DNA of 63,213 nucleotides. Source: an uncultured Pelagibacteraceae bacterium. GTDB taxonomy: Bacteria > Pseudomonadota > Alphaproteobacteria > Pelagibacterales > Pelagibacteraceae. The stretch spans positions 1 to 63,213 of the forward strand of contig CACAKN010000005.1 of NCBI GenBank assembly GCA_902533075.1. Direction: 5' to 3'. The notes beneath the pieces were generated by a model. It made no database searches. It was not told the origin of the DNA and was given only the letters and a program-made list of their open reading frames with translations. Each line of letters begins with the position of its first letter. The first letter of the stretch is position 1. Both the position numbers and the translations under genes were made by a program. Shown piece after piece: positions 44,040 through 53,191 of the stretch.

Positions 44040-45512
44040 ATGGAAAACCTTTCTTTAATGTTTGCACCTTTATTGAGCTCGAAACTCATGATTGTTCTAG
44101 TTTTTGGAACCTTATTTGGGTTGATACTTGGAGTATTACCTGGTCTTGGACCAACCACTGGGGGAGCATTAATTCTACCATTTACCATGACCTTAGATCC
44201 TTTATCAGCAATTGTTTTGCTAACAGCGATTTATTGCTCAGCTACTTACGGTGGAGCAATAACTGCTGTTTTAATAAATACTCCAGGAACACCAGCTGCT
44301 GCAGCAACATGTCTTGATGGTTATCCACTCGCTCAAAAAGGAGAGGCTGGTCGAGCTTTAGGGATGGCAACAGTCTCAAGCACTATTGGGGGTATATTTA
44401 GCGTAATCGTATTAGTTTTTTTTGCACCACTACTTGCACAACTGGCTTATGAGTTTGGACAACCAGAATATTTTGCTCTAGCAATTTTTGGTTTGACAAT
44501 GTTAGCATCTATTGGTGAAGGGAGTCCTATTAAGAATTTGATAGCTGGAGCTTTTGGAATATTGATATCTACTATTGGTAAAGATTTTATGACATCTATA
44601 GAACGATTTACTTATGGTATAAATGAGTTATCTGAGGGAATAGGGTTTATTCCTGTAGTTGTTGGGTTATTTGCGATTAGTGAAATGTTAACACAATCAA
44701 CTTTATTAGATCAAATTTTTAAAAGAGTAGCTCTAAAAGCGGTAAAACTTCCTTCTTTATCAGATTATAAAAAAACTTGGAAAACTATTTTAAGATCTTC
44801 AGGAATAGGTTCTTTTATTGGTGTTCTGCCAGCAGAGGGAGGAACTGTTGCATCACTAATAGGTTATTCTGAAGCAAAAAGATGGTCTAAGAATCCAGAA
44901 GAATTTGGAAAAGGTTCAGTAGAAGGGATTGCTGGTGCTGAGGCAGCCAATAATGCTGCAACCGGTGGAGCCATGGTTCCAACTTTAGCACTAGGAATTC
45001 CAGGAAGTGCCACAACAGCTGTAATCTTAACTGGATTGATAATTCATGGAGTAAGACCTGGGCCTGATTTATTTAGAGAACAACCAGATTTTTTGTATGG
45101 AATATTTGGGTCTATGTTGATTGCAAATATTTTATTTTTTATATTTGGTTTTTTTGGCGCTAAATTATTTGCAAGAATTACTTTAGTTCCAAATAGATTA
45201 CTTTGGCCAATGATTTTTGCAGTCTCTGTTTGTGGAACATACTCATTAAGTCAATCAATGTTAGATGTATGGATAATGTTGTTTTTTGGAGTAATTGGTT
45301 TTTTTATGAGACGTTATGGTTTTTCAGTGGTTCCAGTTATAATTGGTCTAATTTTAGGGGAATTAGTTGAAGGAACTTTAAGACAGTCTTTGGTAATCTT
45401 TGAGGGAAATTGGTTTATGTTTTTTACTAGACCAATAGTAGTGATATTCTTCATTTTATCTTTAATTGCTTTAATTTTTCCTTTATTAAGAAGAAAAAAA
45501 CTAAATGATTAA
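44040..45512 (+). CDS. tctA: Tripartite tricarboxylate transporter large membrane subunit TctA
   Basis: A 490-aa membrane protein with about twelve segments. LGVLPGLGPTTGGALILPFTMTLDPLSAIVLLTAIYCSATYGGAI (about 29-73) and GVLPAEGGTVASLIGYSEAKRWS with GAEAANNAATGGAMVPTLALGIPGSATTAVILTG are the duplicated signature loops of TctA. It imports the ligand held by TctC using an ion gradient. It overlaps the SDR gene by eight bases, so transport and catabolism are one operon. Confidence 0.96.
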   Translation: MENLSLMFAPLLSSKLMIVLVFGTLFGLILGVLPGLGPTTGGALILPFTMTLDPLSAIVLLTAIYCSATYGGAITAVLINTPGTPAAAATCLDGYPLAQKGEAGRALGMATVSSTIGGIFSVIVLVFFAPLLAQLAYEFGQPEYFALAIFGLTMLASIGEGSPIKNLIAGAFGILISTIGKDFMTSIERFTYGINELSEGIGFIPVVVGLFAISEMLTQSTLLDQIFKRVALKAVKLPSLSDYKKTWKTILRSSGIGSFIGVLPAEGGTVASLIGYSEAKRWSKNPEEFGKGSVEGIAGAEAANNAATGGAMVPTLALGIPGSATTAVILTGLIIHGVRPGPDLFREQPDFLYGIFGSMLIANILFFIFGFFGAKLFARITLVPNRLLWPMIFAVSVCGTYSLSQSMLDVWIMLFFGVIGFFMRRYGFSVVPVIIGLILGELVEGTLRQSLVIFEGNWFMFFTRPIVVIFFILSLIALIFPLLRRKKLND

Positions 45513-46254
45513 TTTTAATCTAAATAATAAAGTTGCGATTGTAACAGGGGGGGCTCAAGGTTTTGGATATGCAATCACAGAAAGATTTATTAAATCTGGA
45601 GCTAAAGTAGTAATTTGGGATATTGATGAAAAAGAAGCAAAAAAAACTTTAGAAAAAATTTCCTCTAAAGAATTAAGTTATCAAATTGTGGATGTGTCAA
45701 ACTTTGAAATCATAAATAAATCTCTTTTGGAGACAGAAAAAAAATTTGGAAAAATAGATATTTTAATAAATAATGCGGGAATGGCTGGAATGAACACAAG
45801 TGTTGCTAAATATCCAATTGAAGAATGGAATAAAGTTGTAAATTTAAATTTAAATTCAGTATTTTATTGTTGTAAAGCAATAGTACCTTTTATGGAAAAA
45901 AATAATTATGGAAGAATAGTTAACATTGCATCAATTGCAGGTAAAGAAGGCAATCCAAATGCAAGTGCATACAGCACATCTAAAGCAGGAGTGATTGGAT
46001 TGACTAAATCTTTAGGAAAAGAATTAGCATTAAAAAATATTGCTGTAAATTGCGTGACACCAGCTGCAGCGAAAACTAGAATTTTTGATCAAATGACCGA
46101 AGAACATATTAATTATATGTTGTCTAAAATTCCAAGAAATAGATTTGCTAAGGTTGATGAATTAGCGTCTTTAGTAACATGGTTATCAAGTGAGGAAAAT
46201 TCTTTTTCAACAGCAGGTGTTTTTGATTTAAGCGGTGGTAGAGCAACTTATTAA
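45505..46254 (+). CDS. Short-chain dehydrogenase/reductase
   Basis: A 249-aa classical SDR. Cofactor motif VTGGAQGFGYAITE (about 14-27), NNAG at about 89-92, catalytic S and YxxxK in IASIAGKEGNPNASAYSTSKAG (Y about 155, K about 159). It could oxidise a 2-keto-3-deoxy sugar acid in the diketo-hydrolase pathway. Its stop and the next start share TAATG, and it overlaps tctA. Confidence 0.94.
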   Translation: MINFNLNNKVAIVTGGAQGFGYAITERFIKSGAKVVIWDIDEKEAKKTLEKISSKELSYQIVDVSNFEIINKSLLETEKKFGKIDILINNAGMAGMNTSVAKYPIEEWNKVVNLNLNSVFYCCKAIVPFMEKNNYGRIVNIASIAGKEGNPNASAYSTSKAGVIGLTKSLGKELALKNIAVNCVTPAAAKTRIFDQMTEEHINYMLSKIPRNRFAKVDELASLVTWLSSEENSFSTAGVFDLSGGRATY

Positions 46255-48029
46255 TGAAAAAAAAAAAATTAAGAAGCAAAGATTGGTTTGATAACCCAAA
46301 AAACCCAGGTCTTACTGCTATATACCTAGAGCGATATTTAAATTATGGTTTAACTAGAAAAGATTTACAATCTGGTAAACCTATTATAGGAATTGCTCAA
46401 TCAGGTAGTGATCTTTCACCATGCAATAGACATTTTTTAAAATTAAGTGAACATATCAAAAGAGGTATAAAAGAAGCTGGCGGTGTTCCAATGGAATTTC
46501 CAACTCACCCTATTCAAGAGACAGGCAAAAGACCAACGGCAGCTTTGGATAGAAACTTATCTTATTTGTCATTAGTAGAAGTTCTTTACGGTTATCCTTT
46601 AGACGGAGTAGTTTTAACAACAGGATGTGATAAAACTACACCTGCTGCATTAATGGCTGCAGCAACTGTAAATATTCCTGCAATAGTTTTATCTGGTGGC
46701 CCAATGTTAGATGGTCATTACAAAGGAAAAAAAGCAGGTTCTGGAACAATAATATGGGAGGCAAGAAAATTATATTCTAAAGGTGAAATTAATTATGATA
46801 AGTTTATGGATATGGCGACTGCATCATCTCCTAGCGAAGGCCATTGTAATACAATGGGTACTGCATCAACAATGAATTCAATTGCAGAAGCTTTAGGAAT
46901 GTCTTTACCAGGCTCAGCAATTATTCCTGCTCCTTATCCTGAAAGAAAAATTGTTTCTTACAAAACAGGAAAAAGAATTGTTGGAATGGTCAAAGAAAAT
47001 CTTACCCCTTCAAAAATAATGACAAAAAAAGCATTTGAGAATGCTGTGATTGTTACAAGTGCTATCGGAGGTTCTAGTAATGCAACTACTCACTTAATTG
47101 CCATTGCAAAGCAAATGGGGGTAAAATTTGATTTAGCTAATTGGCAAAAATTAGGTCACAAAATACCATTGCTAGTAAATTGCCAACCAGCTGGTGAACA
47201 TTTAATGGAAGGATTTTATCGGGCAGGTGGAGTACCTGGGGTTATGAAAGAATTAATAAAGAAAAAAAAATTGAATACCAAAGTAATGACAGTAACTGGT
47301 AAAAAATTAGTAGAAAATATTAAAAGTAAAATTAAAGTTAATACAGATGTTATTAAAAACTTTGAAAATAATTTGGCAGAGCATGCAGGTTTTTTGGTGT
47401 TAAAGGGAAATTTTTTCAGTTCTGCAATAATGAAAACTTCTGTAATAAGTGATGAATTTAAAAAAAGATATTTATCTAATCCAAAAAGTTTAAATGTATT
47501 TGTGTGTAATGCTGTAGTTTTTGAAGGTCCTGAAGATTATCATAAAAGAATTAATAGTAAAAAATTGAAGATAAACGAAAATTCTCTTTTAATAATAAGA
47601 GGATGTGGTCCAGTTGGTTACCCAGGCTCTGCAGAAGTTGTTAATATGCAACCACCAGACAGACTTTTAAAAAAAGGTGTTAATGCACTTCCTACATTAG
47701 GAGATGGAAGGCAAAGTGGAACTTCAGAAAGTCCATCAATATTACATGTTTCGCCAGAGTCTGCTGTAGGGGGCGATTTAGGAATTATAAAAACAGGAGA
47801 CAAAATTAAAATTGATCTTAATAAAGGTCAAGTTAATGTTCTAATATCTAATTCAGAATTTAAAAAAAGAAGATCAAATAGAAAAGTTAAACCACTTAAT
47901 AATCAAACGCCATGGCAGGAACTGTCAAGATTAACTGTTGGACAACTTGAGGACGGGGCGTGCATTAAAACTAGATCAAAATATACAAACATTGTTGAAA
48001 AAAAGGGAACACCTAGACATTCACACTGA
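46254..48029 (+). CDS. IlvD/Edd family dehydratase (sugar-acid dehydratase)
   Basis: A 591-aa Fe-S dehydratase. Cluster cysteines occur in LTTGCDKTTPAALMAAATV (about 122-140) and SEGHCNTMGTASTMNSIAE (about 193-211), plus the RGCGPVGYPGSAEVVNMQPP block near 450. Length and motifs fit the pentonate/hexonate dehydratase branch (L-arabonate or D-xylonate type) rather than amino-acid IlvD. It follows an SDR with a one-base overlap; the family makes 2-keto-3-deoxy acids. A decayed SDR lies downstream. Confidence 0.92.
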   Translation: MKKKKLRSKDWFDNPKNPGLTAIYLERYLNYGLTRKDLQSGKPIIGIAQSGSDLSPCNRHFLKLSEHIKRGIKEAGGVPMEFPTHPIQETGKRPTAALDRNLSYLSLVEVLYGYPLDGVVLTTGCDKTTPAALMAAATVNIPAIVLSGGPMLDGHYKGKKAGSGTIIWEARKLYSKGEINYDKFMDMATASSPSEGHCNTMGTASTMNSIAEALGMSLPGSAIIPAPYPERKIVSYKTGKRIVGMVKENLTPSKIMTKKAFENAVIVTSAIGGSSNATTHLIAIAKQMGVKFDLANWQKLGHKIPLLVNCQPAGEHLMEGFYRAGGVPGVMKELIKKKKLNTKVMTVTGKKLVENIKSKIKVNTDVIKNFENNLAEHAGFLVLKGNFFSSAIMKTSVISDEFKKRYLSNPKSLNVFVCNAVVFEGPEDYHKRINSKKLKINENSLLIIRGCGPVGYPGSAEVVNMQPPDRLLKKGVNALPTLGDGRQSGTSESPSILHVSPESAVGGDLGIIKTGDKIKIDLNKGQVNVLISNSEFKKRRSNRKVKPLNNQTPWQELSRLTVGQLEDGACIKTRSKYTNIVEKKGTPRHSH

Positions 48030-48077
48030 TCATGAAATAAATATTAATATATTATTGAATACAGGAGATGATAAGAT

Positions 48078-48166
48078 ATGAGTAATAGATTAAAAGATAA
48101 AATTCTGATGACGCGACATTTACAACAGGTATAACAATTTTAGTTGATGGAGGAATTTCAATATAA
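48078..48166 (+). pseudogene. Remnant of a short-chain dehydrogenase gene (internal deletion)
   Basis: After a GGAGA SD, ATG 48078 gives MSNRLKDKI, a typical SDR start. The sequence then jumps, in a different frame from 48104, to DDATFTTGITILVDGGISI and TAA, the typical SDR C-terminus. The roughly 220 residues between are missing. The remnant fills much of the 159-base gap between the dehydratase and hydrolase genes. It was probably another dehydrogenase of the sugar-acid pathway. Confidence 0.8.
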
Positions 48167-48188
48167 TTAACTATTAATAAGGAGAATT

Positions 48189-49031
48189 ATGAAATTATTG
48201 AGAATAGGACAAAAAGGAAAAGAAAAACCAGCAGTTTTGGATAAAGATGGAAAAATAAGAGACATTAGTTCCCATGTTAAAGATTTAAATCCTGATCATT
48301 TAAATTTTGAAACTCTTTCTAAATTACAAAGTAACGACTTATCTTCACTACCAGAACTATCCCCAAGTGAAAGAATTGGTTCTTGTATTACAAAGCCAGG
48401 TAAATTTTTAGCTATAGGATTAAATTTTTCTGATCATGCCGCAGAGTCAGGTTTGCCAGCACCATCTGAGCCAATTATGTTTATGAAAGCAACTAGCTGT
48501 ATAAGTGGTCCTAATGATAATATTGAAATGGTACCTAACTCAAAGAAATTAGATTGGGAAGTAGAACTTGGTATTATAATTGGTAAAGAGGCAAAACATA
48601 TAGAACAAAATCAATCTCAGGATCACATTTTAGGATATTGTTTAGTTAATGATGTTAGTGAGAGAGAATGGCAAATTGAAAAAATGGGTCAGTGGGTCAA
48701 AGGTAAATCTCATGATACTTATGGACCTATTGGACCATACTTAGTTACAAAAGATGATATTAAAGATGTAAATAATTTAAATATGTCATTAGATTTAAAT
48801 GGCAAAAGAATGCAAACAGGTAATACGAGTACAATGATATTTAATGTAGATGTAATAGTATCATACGTGAGTAAATTTATGTCTTTACAACCTGGTGATA
48901 TCATAACTACAGGCACTCCCCCAGGGGTTGGAATGGGGATGAAACCGCAATTATTTTTAAAATCTGGCGATGAAATGAAACTAGCAATAGATAATCTTGG
49001 TGAACAAAAGTCAAAAGTTGTATCATTATAA
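48189..49031 (+). CDS. Fumarylacetoacetate hydrolase family protein (2,4-diketo-3-deoxy-L-fuconate hydrolase-like)
   Basis: A 280-aa FAH-fold enzyme. LAIGLNFSDHAAESGLPAPSEPIMFMKATS, the metal ligands in LDWEVELGIIIGKEAK, GYCLVNDVSEREWQ and GKSHDTYGPIGPYLVT are typical of the branch that cleaves 2,4-diketo-3-deoxy-L-fuconate or rhamnonate to pyruvate and lactate. Neighbouring dehydratases, SDR and lactonase supply earlier steps. A GGAGA SD lies before ATG 48189. Confidence 0.88.
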   Translation: MKLLRIGQKGKEKPAVLDKDGKIRDISSHVKDLNPDHLNFETLSKLQSNDLSSLPELSPSERIGSCITKPGKFLAIGLNFSDHAAESGLPAPSEPIMFMKATSCISGPNDNIEMVPNSKKLDWEVELGIIIGKEAKHIEQNQSQDHILGYCLVNDVSEREWQIEKMGQWVKGKSHDTYGPIGPYLVTKDDIKDVNNLNMSLDLNGKRMQTGNTSTMIFNVDVIVSYVSKFMSLQPGDIITTGTPPGVGMGMKPQLFLKSGDEMKLAIDNLGEQKSKVVSL

Positions 49032-49039
49032 AAATTTAA

Positions 49040-49930
49040 ATGTATAAAATCAAAACAACTGAACCAAAGGTTGTTTGGAAATTGAACTGTATTTTAGGTG
49101 AAGGAACTTTATGGGTAAAGAAGCATAATTCCATATATTTCGTAGATATAAAGAAAAAAAGACTACATATTTTAAATATAAAAAATAAAAAAAAAAAAAT
49201 AATTAAATTTAATAAACAAATTGGATTTTTATCTCATATAAAAAAAAATTTATTCATATTAGGACTTGAAAGAGAACTAAGAATAATAGATTTAAAAACA
49301 AAAAAGACTATTAGATCTATTTTTATTGAAAAGAATTTACCAAAAAATAGAATTAATGACGGAAAAACAGATCCAAAAGGTAGACTTTGGTTTGGTACAA
49401 TGGATAATCCAGAGAGATCTATAAAAAAGGGATCATTATACTGTTTAGATAAAAATTTAAATTTTCACAAAGTGGATACTAATTATTATATTACTAATGG
49501 ACCTGCTTTTTTAGATGAAAATAATTTCTATCATGCTGATAGTAGAAGTAGAATAATCTACAAAATAAGAATTAATAAATATTTTAAAATATCTAAAAAG
49601 AAAATCTTTATAAGATTTAATTCCAAGGAAGGTGCACCAGATGGAATGACTATAGATAACAAAAAGAATTTATGGGTATGTCACTTTAACGGAGCTTGTA
49701 TTTCTGTTTTCAATAAAGAAGGCAAAAAAATACACAAAATAAATTTTCTAGCAAAAAATATTACTAATTGCACATTTGGAGGTCGAAACAATAATGAGTT
49801 ATTTGTCTCATCAGCTACTAAATCCATGTCTAAAAAAGATCTTAAAAATTATAGATATTCAGGATCATTTTTTAGTATAAAAACTAATATGAAAGGGAAG
49901 TTATCAAAATCATATAATATTAACTTATGA
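49040..49930 (+). CDS. SMP-30/gluconolactonase family protein
   Basis: A 296-aa six-bladed propeller lactonase. The metal-site residues are seen in CILGEGTLWV (Glu, about 15-24), RINDGKTDPKGRLWFGTM (about 101-118), and GAPDGMTIDNKKNLWV (about 198-213). It would open a sugar lactone to the acid used by the dehydratases nearby. It is very lysine-rich. It overlaps ccdA by four bases (ATGA), though the latter probably serves other needs. Confidence 0.9.
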   Translation: MYKIKTTEPKVVWKLNCILGEGTLWVKKHNSIYFVDIKKKRLHILNIKNKKKKIIKFNKQIGFLSHIKKNLFILGLERELRIIDLKTKKTIRSIFIEKNLPKNRINDGKTDPKGRLWFGTMDNPERSIKKGSLYCLDKNLNFHKVDTNYYITNGPAFLDENNFYHADSRSRIIYKIRINKYFKISKKKIFIRFNSKEGAPDGMTIDNKKNLWVCHFNGACISVFNKEGKKIHKINFLAKNITNCTFGGRNNNELFVSSATKSMSKKDLKNYRYSGSFFSIKTNMKGKLSKSYNINL

Positions 49931-50634
49931 TAGAATTGATTATAGCTTTTGGTGCAGGATTGATAAGCTTCCTTTCACCGTGTGTTTTACCACTTATACC
50001 AGGATATATTTCTTATATTTCAGGAAGTTCCATAAACGAACTTATAGAGAAAAAAAATATAAATTTAATTCCAATCATTTTGTTTACTATTGGTTTCTCT
50101 ATTGTTTTTATAATTTTTGGTGCTGCTTCAACTTTTTTAGGTCAGGCACTCTTACAAAATTCGTACGAATTAAGAATTATAGCTGGATTAGTAATTATCA
50201 TTCTTTCACTTCATATTATAGGTCTTATCAATATTAGATTTTTGAATTATGAAAAAAGAATTCAAACTAATATTAGCAGAAATTTTTTTAGTCCAATACT
50301 AATCGGTATGGCATTCGCATTTGGATGGACACCATGTATTGGCCCTATTCTTGGATCAATTTTAGTTCTTGCTTCAACAGAGGAGAGCTTAGGAAGGGGT
50401 ATTTTGCTTTTATCTTTTTATTCAACAGGTTTAGCAATACCATTTATTTTGTCTGGATACCTAATGCAGAAATTCTTAATTTTTTCAAAAAATTTTAAAA
50501 AAAATATCAATAAAGTATCAAAAATTGGTGGTATTATTTTATTAATTACAGGAGTACTAATTATTACAAACCAACTACAGGCTTTAGGTTATTATTTACT
50601 TGATGTATTTCCTTTTTTACAAAGTTTTGGATAA
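49927..50634 (+). CDS. ccdA: Cytochrome c biogenesis protein CcdA
   Basis: A 235-aa six-helix membrane protein. Redox cysteines occur in SFLSPCVLPLIPGYISYISG (about 14-33) and FGWTPCIGPILGSILVLAS (about 134-152), the duplicated CcdA motifs. It carries reducing power across the membrane for heme attachment to cytochromes c and to periplasmic thioredoxins. Users in this window include the cytochrome at 37.6 kb and the thioredoxin at 25 kb. Confidence 0.95.
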   Translation: MIELIIAFGAGLISFLSPCVLPLIPGYISYISGSSINELIEKKNINLIPIILFTIGFSIVFIIFGAASTFLGQALLQNSYELRIIAGLVIIILSLHIIGLINIRFLNYEKRIQTNISRNFFSPILIGMAFAFGWTPCIGPILGSILVLASTEESLGRGILLLSFYSTGLAIPFILSGYLMQKFLIFSKNFKKNINKVSKIGGIILLITGVLIITNQLQALGYYLLDVFPFLQSFG

Positions 50635-50641
50635 TTAATTT

Positions 50642-51223
50642 ATGAAAATTTATCAAATAGACTCAAGTGCAAGAAAAGAAGGTTCAACCTCAAGAGCTCT
50701 GGCCAAAAAACTATTGAATAAGATTAAAAAACCAGAGGATAAAATAATTTATAGAGATCTAAATGATGAAATGGTTTTTGTCTCAGGATTAACAGAGTCC
50801 GGAATGAATATTGATGAAAAAGACCAAAATGAAAACCATAAAAAAATGTTTAAACTCTCAGACCAGTTGGTTAAGGAACTTAAAGAAAGCGATGTAATTA
50901 TAATCTCAGCACCAATTTATAATTATGGTCCACCTGCCACTTTAAAAGCTTGGTCCGATTTAGCGGCGAGAGTAGGAGAAACTTTTAGGTTTAAACCAAA
51001 TGGTAGAAGAGAAGGTTTGTTAAAAAATAAAAGAGCTTATCTTGTTATCACATCTGGAGGAACAAAACTAAATAGTAGTGAAGATTTTTTGACACCTTGG
51101 CTAAGATTTATTTTAAATTTTTTTGGAATTGAAAAAATTGATATAATTTATGCCGACCAAATGTCATTAGATTATAAAAGATCAATTAAAGATGCAGAGA
51201 AACAAATAGAAAATATTTCTTAA
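50642..51223 (+). CDS. FMN-dependent NADH azoreductase-type flavoprotein
   Basis: A 193-aa flavodoxin-fold protein (AzoR/AcpD family). The start KIYQIDSSARKEGSTSRALAKKL (FMN phosphate loop) and VIIISAPIYNYGPPATLKAWSDLAARVGETFRF (about 86-118) are diagnostic. It reduces quinones or azo compounds with NAD(P)H. It lies seven bases after ccdA and converges with a four-base overlap on the dioxygenase gene. Confidence 0.9.
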   Translation: MKIYQIDSSARKEGSTSRALAKKLLNKIKKPEDKIIYRDLNDEMVFVSGLTESGMNIDEKDQNENHKKMFKLSDQLVKELKESDVIIISAPIYNYGPPATLKAWSDLAARVGETFRFKPNGRREGLLKNKRAYLVITSGGTKLNSSEDFLTPWLRFILNFFGIEKIDIIYADQMSLDYKRSIKDAEKQIENIS

Positions 51224-52320
51224 AGATTAAATTTTCTTTTTAGATGTTTTAATTTACCTTCTGTACTATCATAATCTATATAACATCCTTGTAAAAAACG
51301 ATTACCTTCATTAGCATCGTAAGTTGTTCTACCATGAAGCAATCTATGGTTATCCATCATAAGTAAATCACCAGGTTGAAGTCTAAATTCTATTTTATAT
51401 TTATCAGAGTTATATAATTCAGATATTTTTTTTCTTGCAGAATAATACAATTCTAGTTTTTCTTTATCCATCAAAGGAACAAAGTCAAGTCTTGGGCTAA
51501 ATCTTACCTGTTTGAATTTTCCAAATTCATCTAATTGGATCATTTCTGCCCAGTCTTCTAAAACCACACTTTGATCTATAAATTTAAATCTTACCTTTAT
51601 TTGAGTAAGAATTTTATAATGTTCTGGAAAATCTTTTTTAAGTTTTTCTGTTACAGTATATCCATCAACTAAAGTTGACAAACCTCCTTTTACCTCATTT
51701 ACAATACAATGTAACATTTGAATACATGGAACAGGATTTCGATAGGGGTTATCAGTATGTAGGGCGAGTGGTAAAGATGTATAAGCTAGATCGTTTGGAT
51801 TCGGTTTTGATTTGACATTAAAATACTCACCAAAGTTAGTTCTTCTTATGCTTCCTATTGAGTTAGCAAAATTTACAATAAAATTATCTTTTGTTGGAAC
51901 TTTTTTAAATAAAACAAATCCATACTGATAGAAATCTTTAAGAGCATTGTACATTTCTTCTTCTTCAAAAAAGTTATTTTTAAATTCAAAATTATTTAAA
52001 CCTGTAAAAGAAGAATCCCACTTGATTTTTTCAATATATTTTACATCACTAATATTTGAAAATTCTTTTAATATATTTTGAATTTCAAGTTTTGTATGTG
52101 CGCCATCATTAAAAGTAATTTCTAGACAGTCACCAGATAAATTTAGATTATCAATTTTGATATTTCCCTCTAATTCTGTAGGATCAAATAATCTTTGTTG
52201 TGTTTTTTTATCAATAAAACTATCTCCATTTACTCTTTCTCTAAGCCAAAAAGGGTGAATTTCTTTTCTTGAACCCTCATTTTCAAAAAATACCTTATTA
52301 TTTTTTAATTCAATTTTCAT
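51220..52320 (-). CDS. Gamma-butyrobetaine dioxygenase-like 2-oxoglutarate/Fe(II) oxygenase
   Basis: A 366-aa protein of the TauD/BBOX1 class. The N-terminal DUF971-like part holds IHPFWLRERV (about 21-30). The iron ligands are in LPLALHTDNPYRNP (HxD) and MMDNHRLLHGRTTY (distal His), with the 2-oxoglutarate arginine in GNRFLQGCYIDYD. The family hydroxylates gamma-butyrobetaine, trimethyllysine or related quaternary amines. This suits an organism that oxidises methylated amines, as the DMGDH operon suggests. Confidence 0.88.
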   Translation of the reverse strand: MKIELKNNKVFFENEGSRKEIHPFWLRERVNGDSFIDKKTQQRLFDPTELEGNIKIDNLNLSGDCLEITFNDGAHTKLEIQNILKEFSNISDVKYIEKIKWDSSFTGLNNFEFKNNFFEEEEMYNALKDFYQYGFVLFKKVPTKDNFIVNFANSIGSIRRTNFGEYFNVKSKPNPNDLAYTSLPLALHTDNPYRNPVPCIQMLHCIVNEVKGGLSTLVDGYTVTEKLKKDFPEHYKILTQIKVRFKFIDQSVVLEDWAEMIQLDEFGKFKQVRFSPRLDFVPLMDKEKLELYYSARKKISELYNSDKYKIEFRLQPGDLLMMDNHRLLHGRTTYDANEGNRFLQGCYIDYDSTEGKLKHLKRKFNL

Positions 52321-52390
52321 GATTTATTAAATCATTATTTAAAATTAAGCTTTAATCAATAGGAATAAAATAGTATTAGTCCTTGTGCCA

Positions 52391-53191
52391 ATGTTAAAAT
52401 CTTCAGATTATAAAGCATATTCTAAATTCATTGAAAATTTAGCTAAGAAATTGACTAGATTCTATTATTCTAAATTAAATAAATCATTTAAGGTGTCAAA
52501 CAAGCTTAAGGGTAGCGGTTATGATCCTGTTACAAGTGCTGACAAAGCATTTGAAAAGTTCATCAGAAAAGAAATTAAAAAAAAATTTCCTAATCACCAA
52601 ATAATGGGTGAGGAATTTGGTTTTAAAAATTCCAAAAGTGAATACACATGGGTAATTGACCCAATAGATGGAACACGGTCATTTGTAATAGGGAATCCTA
52701 CATGGAGTAATTTGATATCTTTAAATTATAAGGGGAATCCTCTTTTAGGTCTTGCTAACTTTCCAATACTTAAAAAATATTATTTAAATACCTCTTTTAA
52801 TTCAGCTTATGTTTCGGAGAACGGAAAAAAAAGAAGAATAAAAGTTAATCGTAGAGCAACTTTTTCAAATATGAAATTATCAGCAGCTTTTCATGGAAGT
52901 TTAACTTTAAATCAACAAAAAAAAATTCCCCAAATATTAAAACGAATGCAATTTCCTTGCTCAGATGCTTTAAGCTACAGTCATTATGCTGAGGGCAAAC
53001 TTGACGTTGTCATTCAATGTGGAAATAAAATTTGGGATATTCATGCTTTGATACCAATCATAAGAGCTGCTGGAGGTATAGTAACAACTTGGAAAAATGA
53101 TAATCCCATAAAAGCTGGAAATATTATTTGTTCAGCAAACAAAAGCCTTCATAATAAAATTCTTAAAATTTTAAAACCTGTTTCTAAGTAG
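52391..53191 (+). CDS. Inositol monophosphatase family phosphatase (histidinol-phosphatase HisN-like)
   Basis: A 266-aa protein. Metal and phosphate motifs: DPVTSADKAFEKFI (about 41-54), IMGEEFGF (about 69-76), WVIDPIDGTRSFVIGNPTW (about 86-104) and IWDIHALIPIIRAAGG (about 214-229). The sequence is closest to HisN-type histidinol phosphatases, which fits hisI at 16.8 kb. ATG 52391 is preferred to GTG 52385. Alternative roles in inositol or 3'-phosphoadenosine phosphate hydrolysis cannot be excluded. Confidence 0.88.
   Translation: MLKSSDYKAYSKFIENLAKKLTRFYYSKLNKSFKVSNKLKGSGYDPVTSADKAFEKFIRKEIKKKFPNHQIMGEEFGFKNSKSEYTWVIDPIDGTRSFVIGNPTWSNLISLNYKGNPLLGLANFPILKKYYLNTSFNSAYVSENGKKRRIKVNRRATFSNMKLSAAFHGSLTLNQQKKIPQILKRMQFPCSDALSYSHYAEGKLDVVIQCGNKIWDIHALIPIIRAAGGIVTTWKNDNPIKAGNIICSANKSLHNKILKILKPVSK

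Noticed and set aside
47618..47803. Minus-strand ORF of 61 codons inside the IlvD/Edd gene
   Set aside because: Antisense to the most conserved part of the dehydratase; no independent support.
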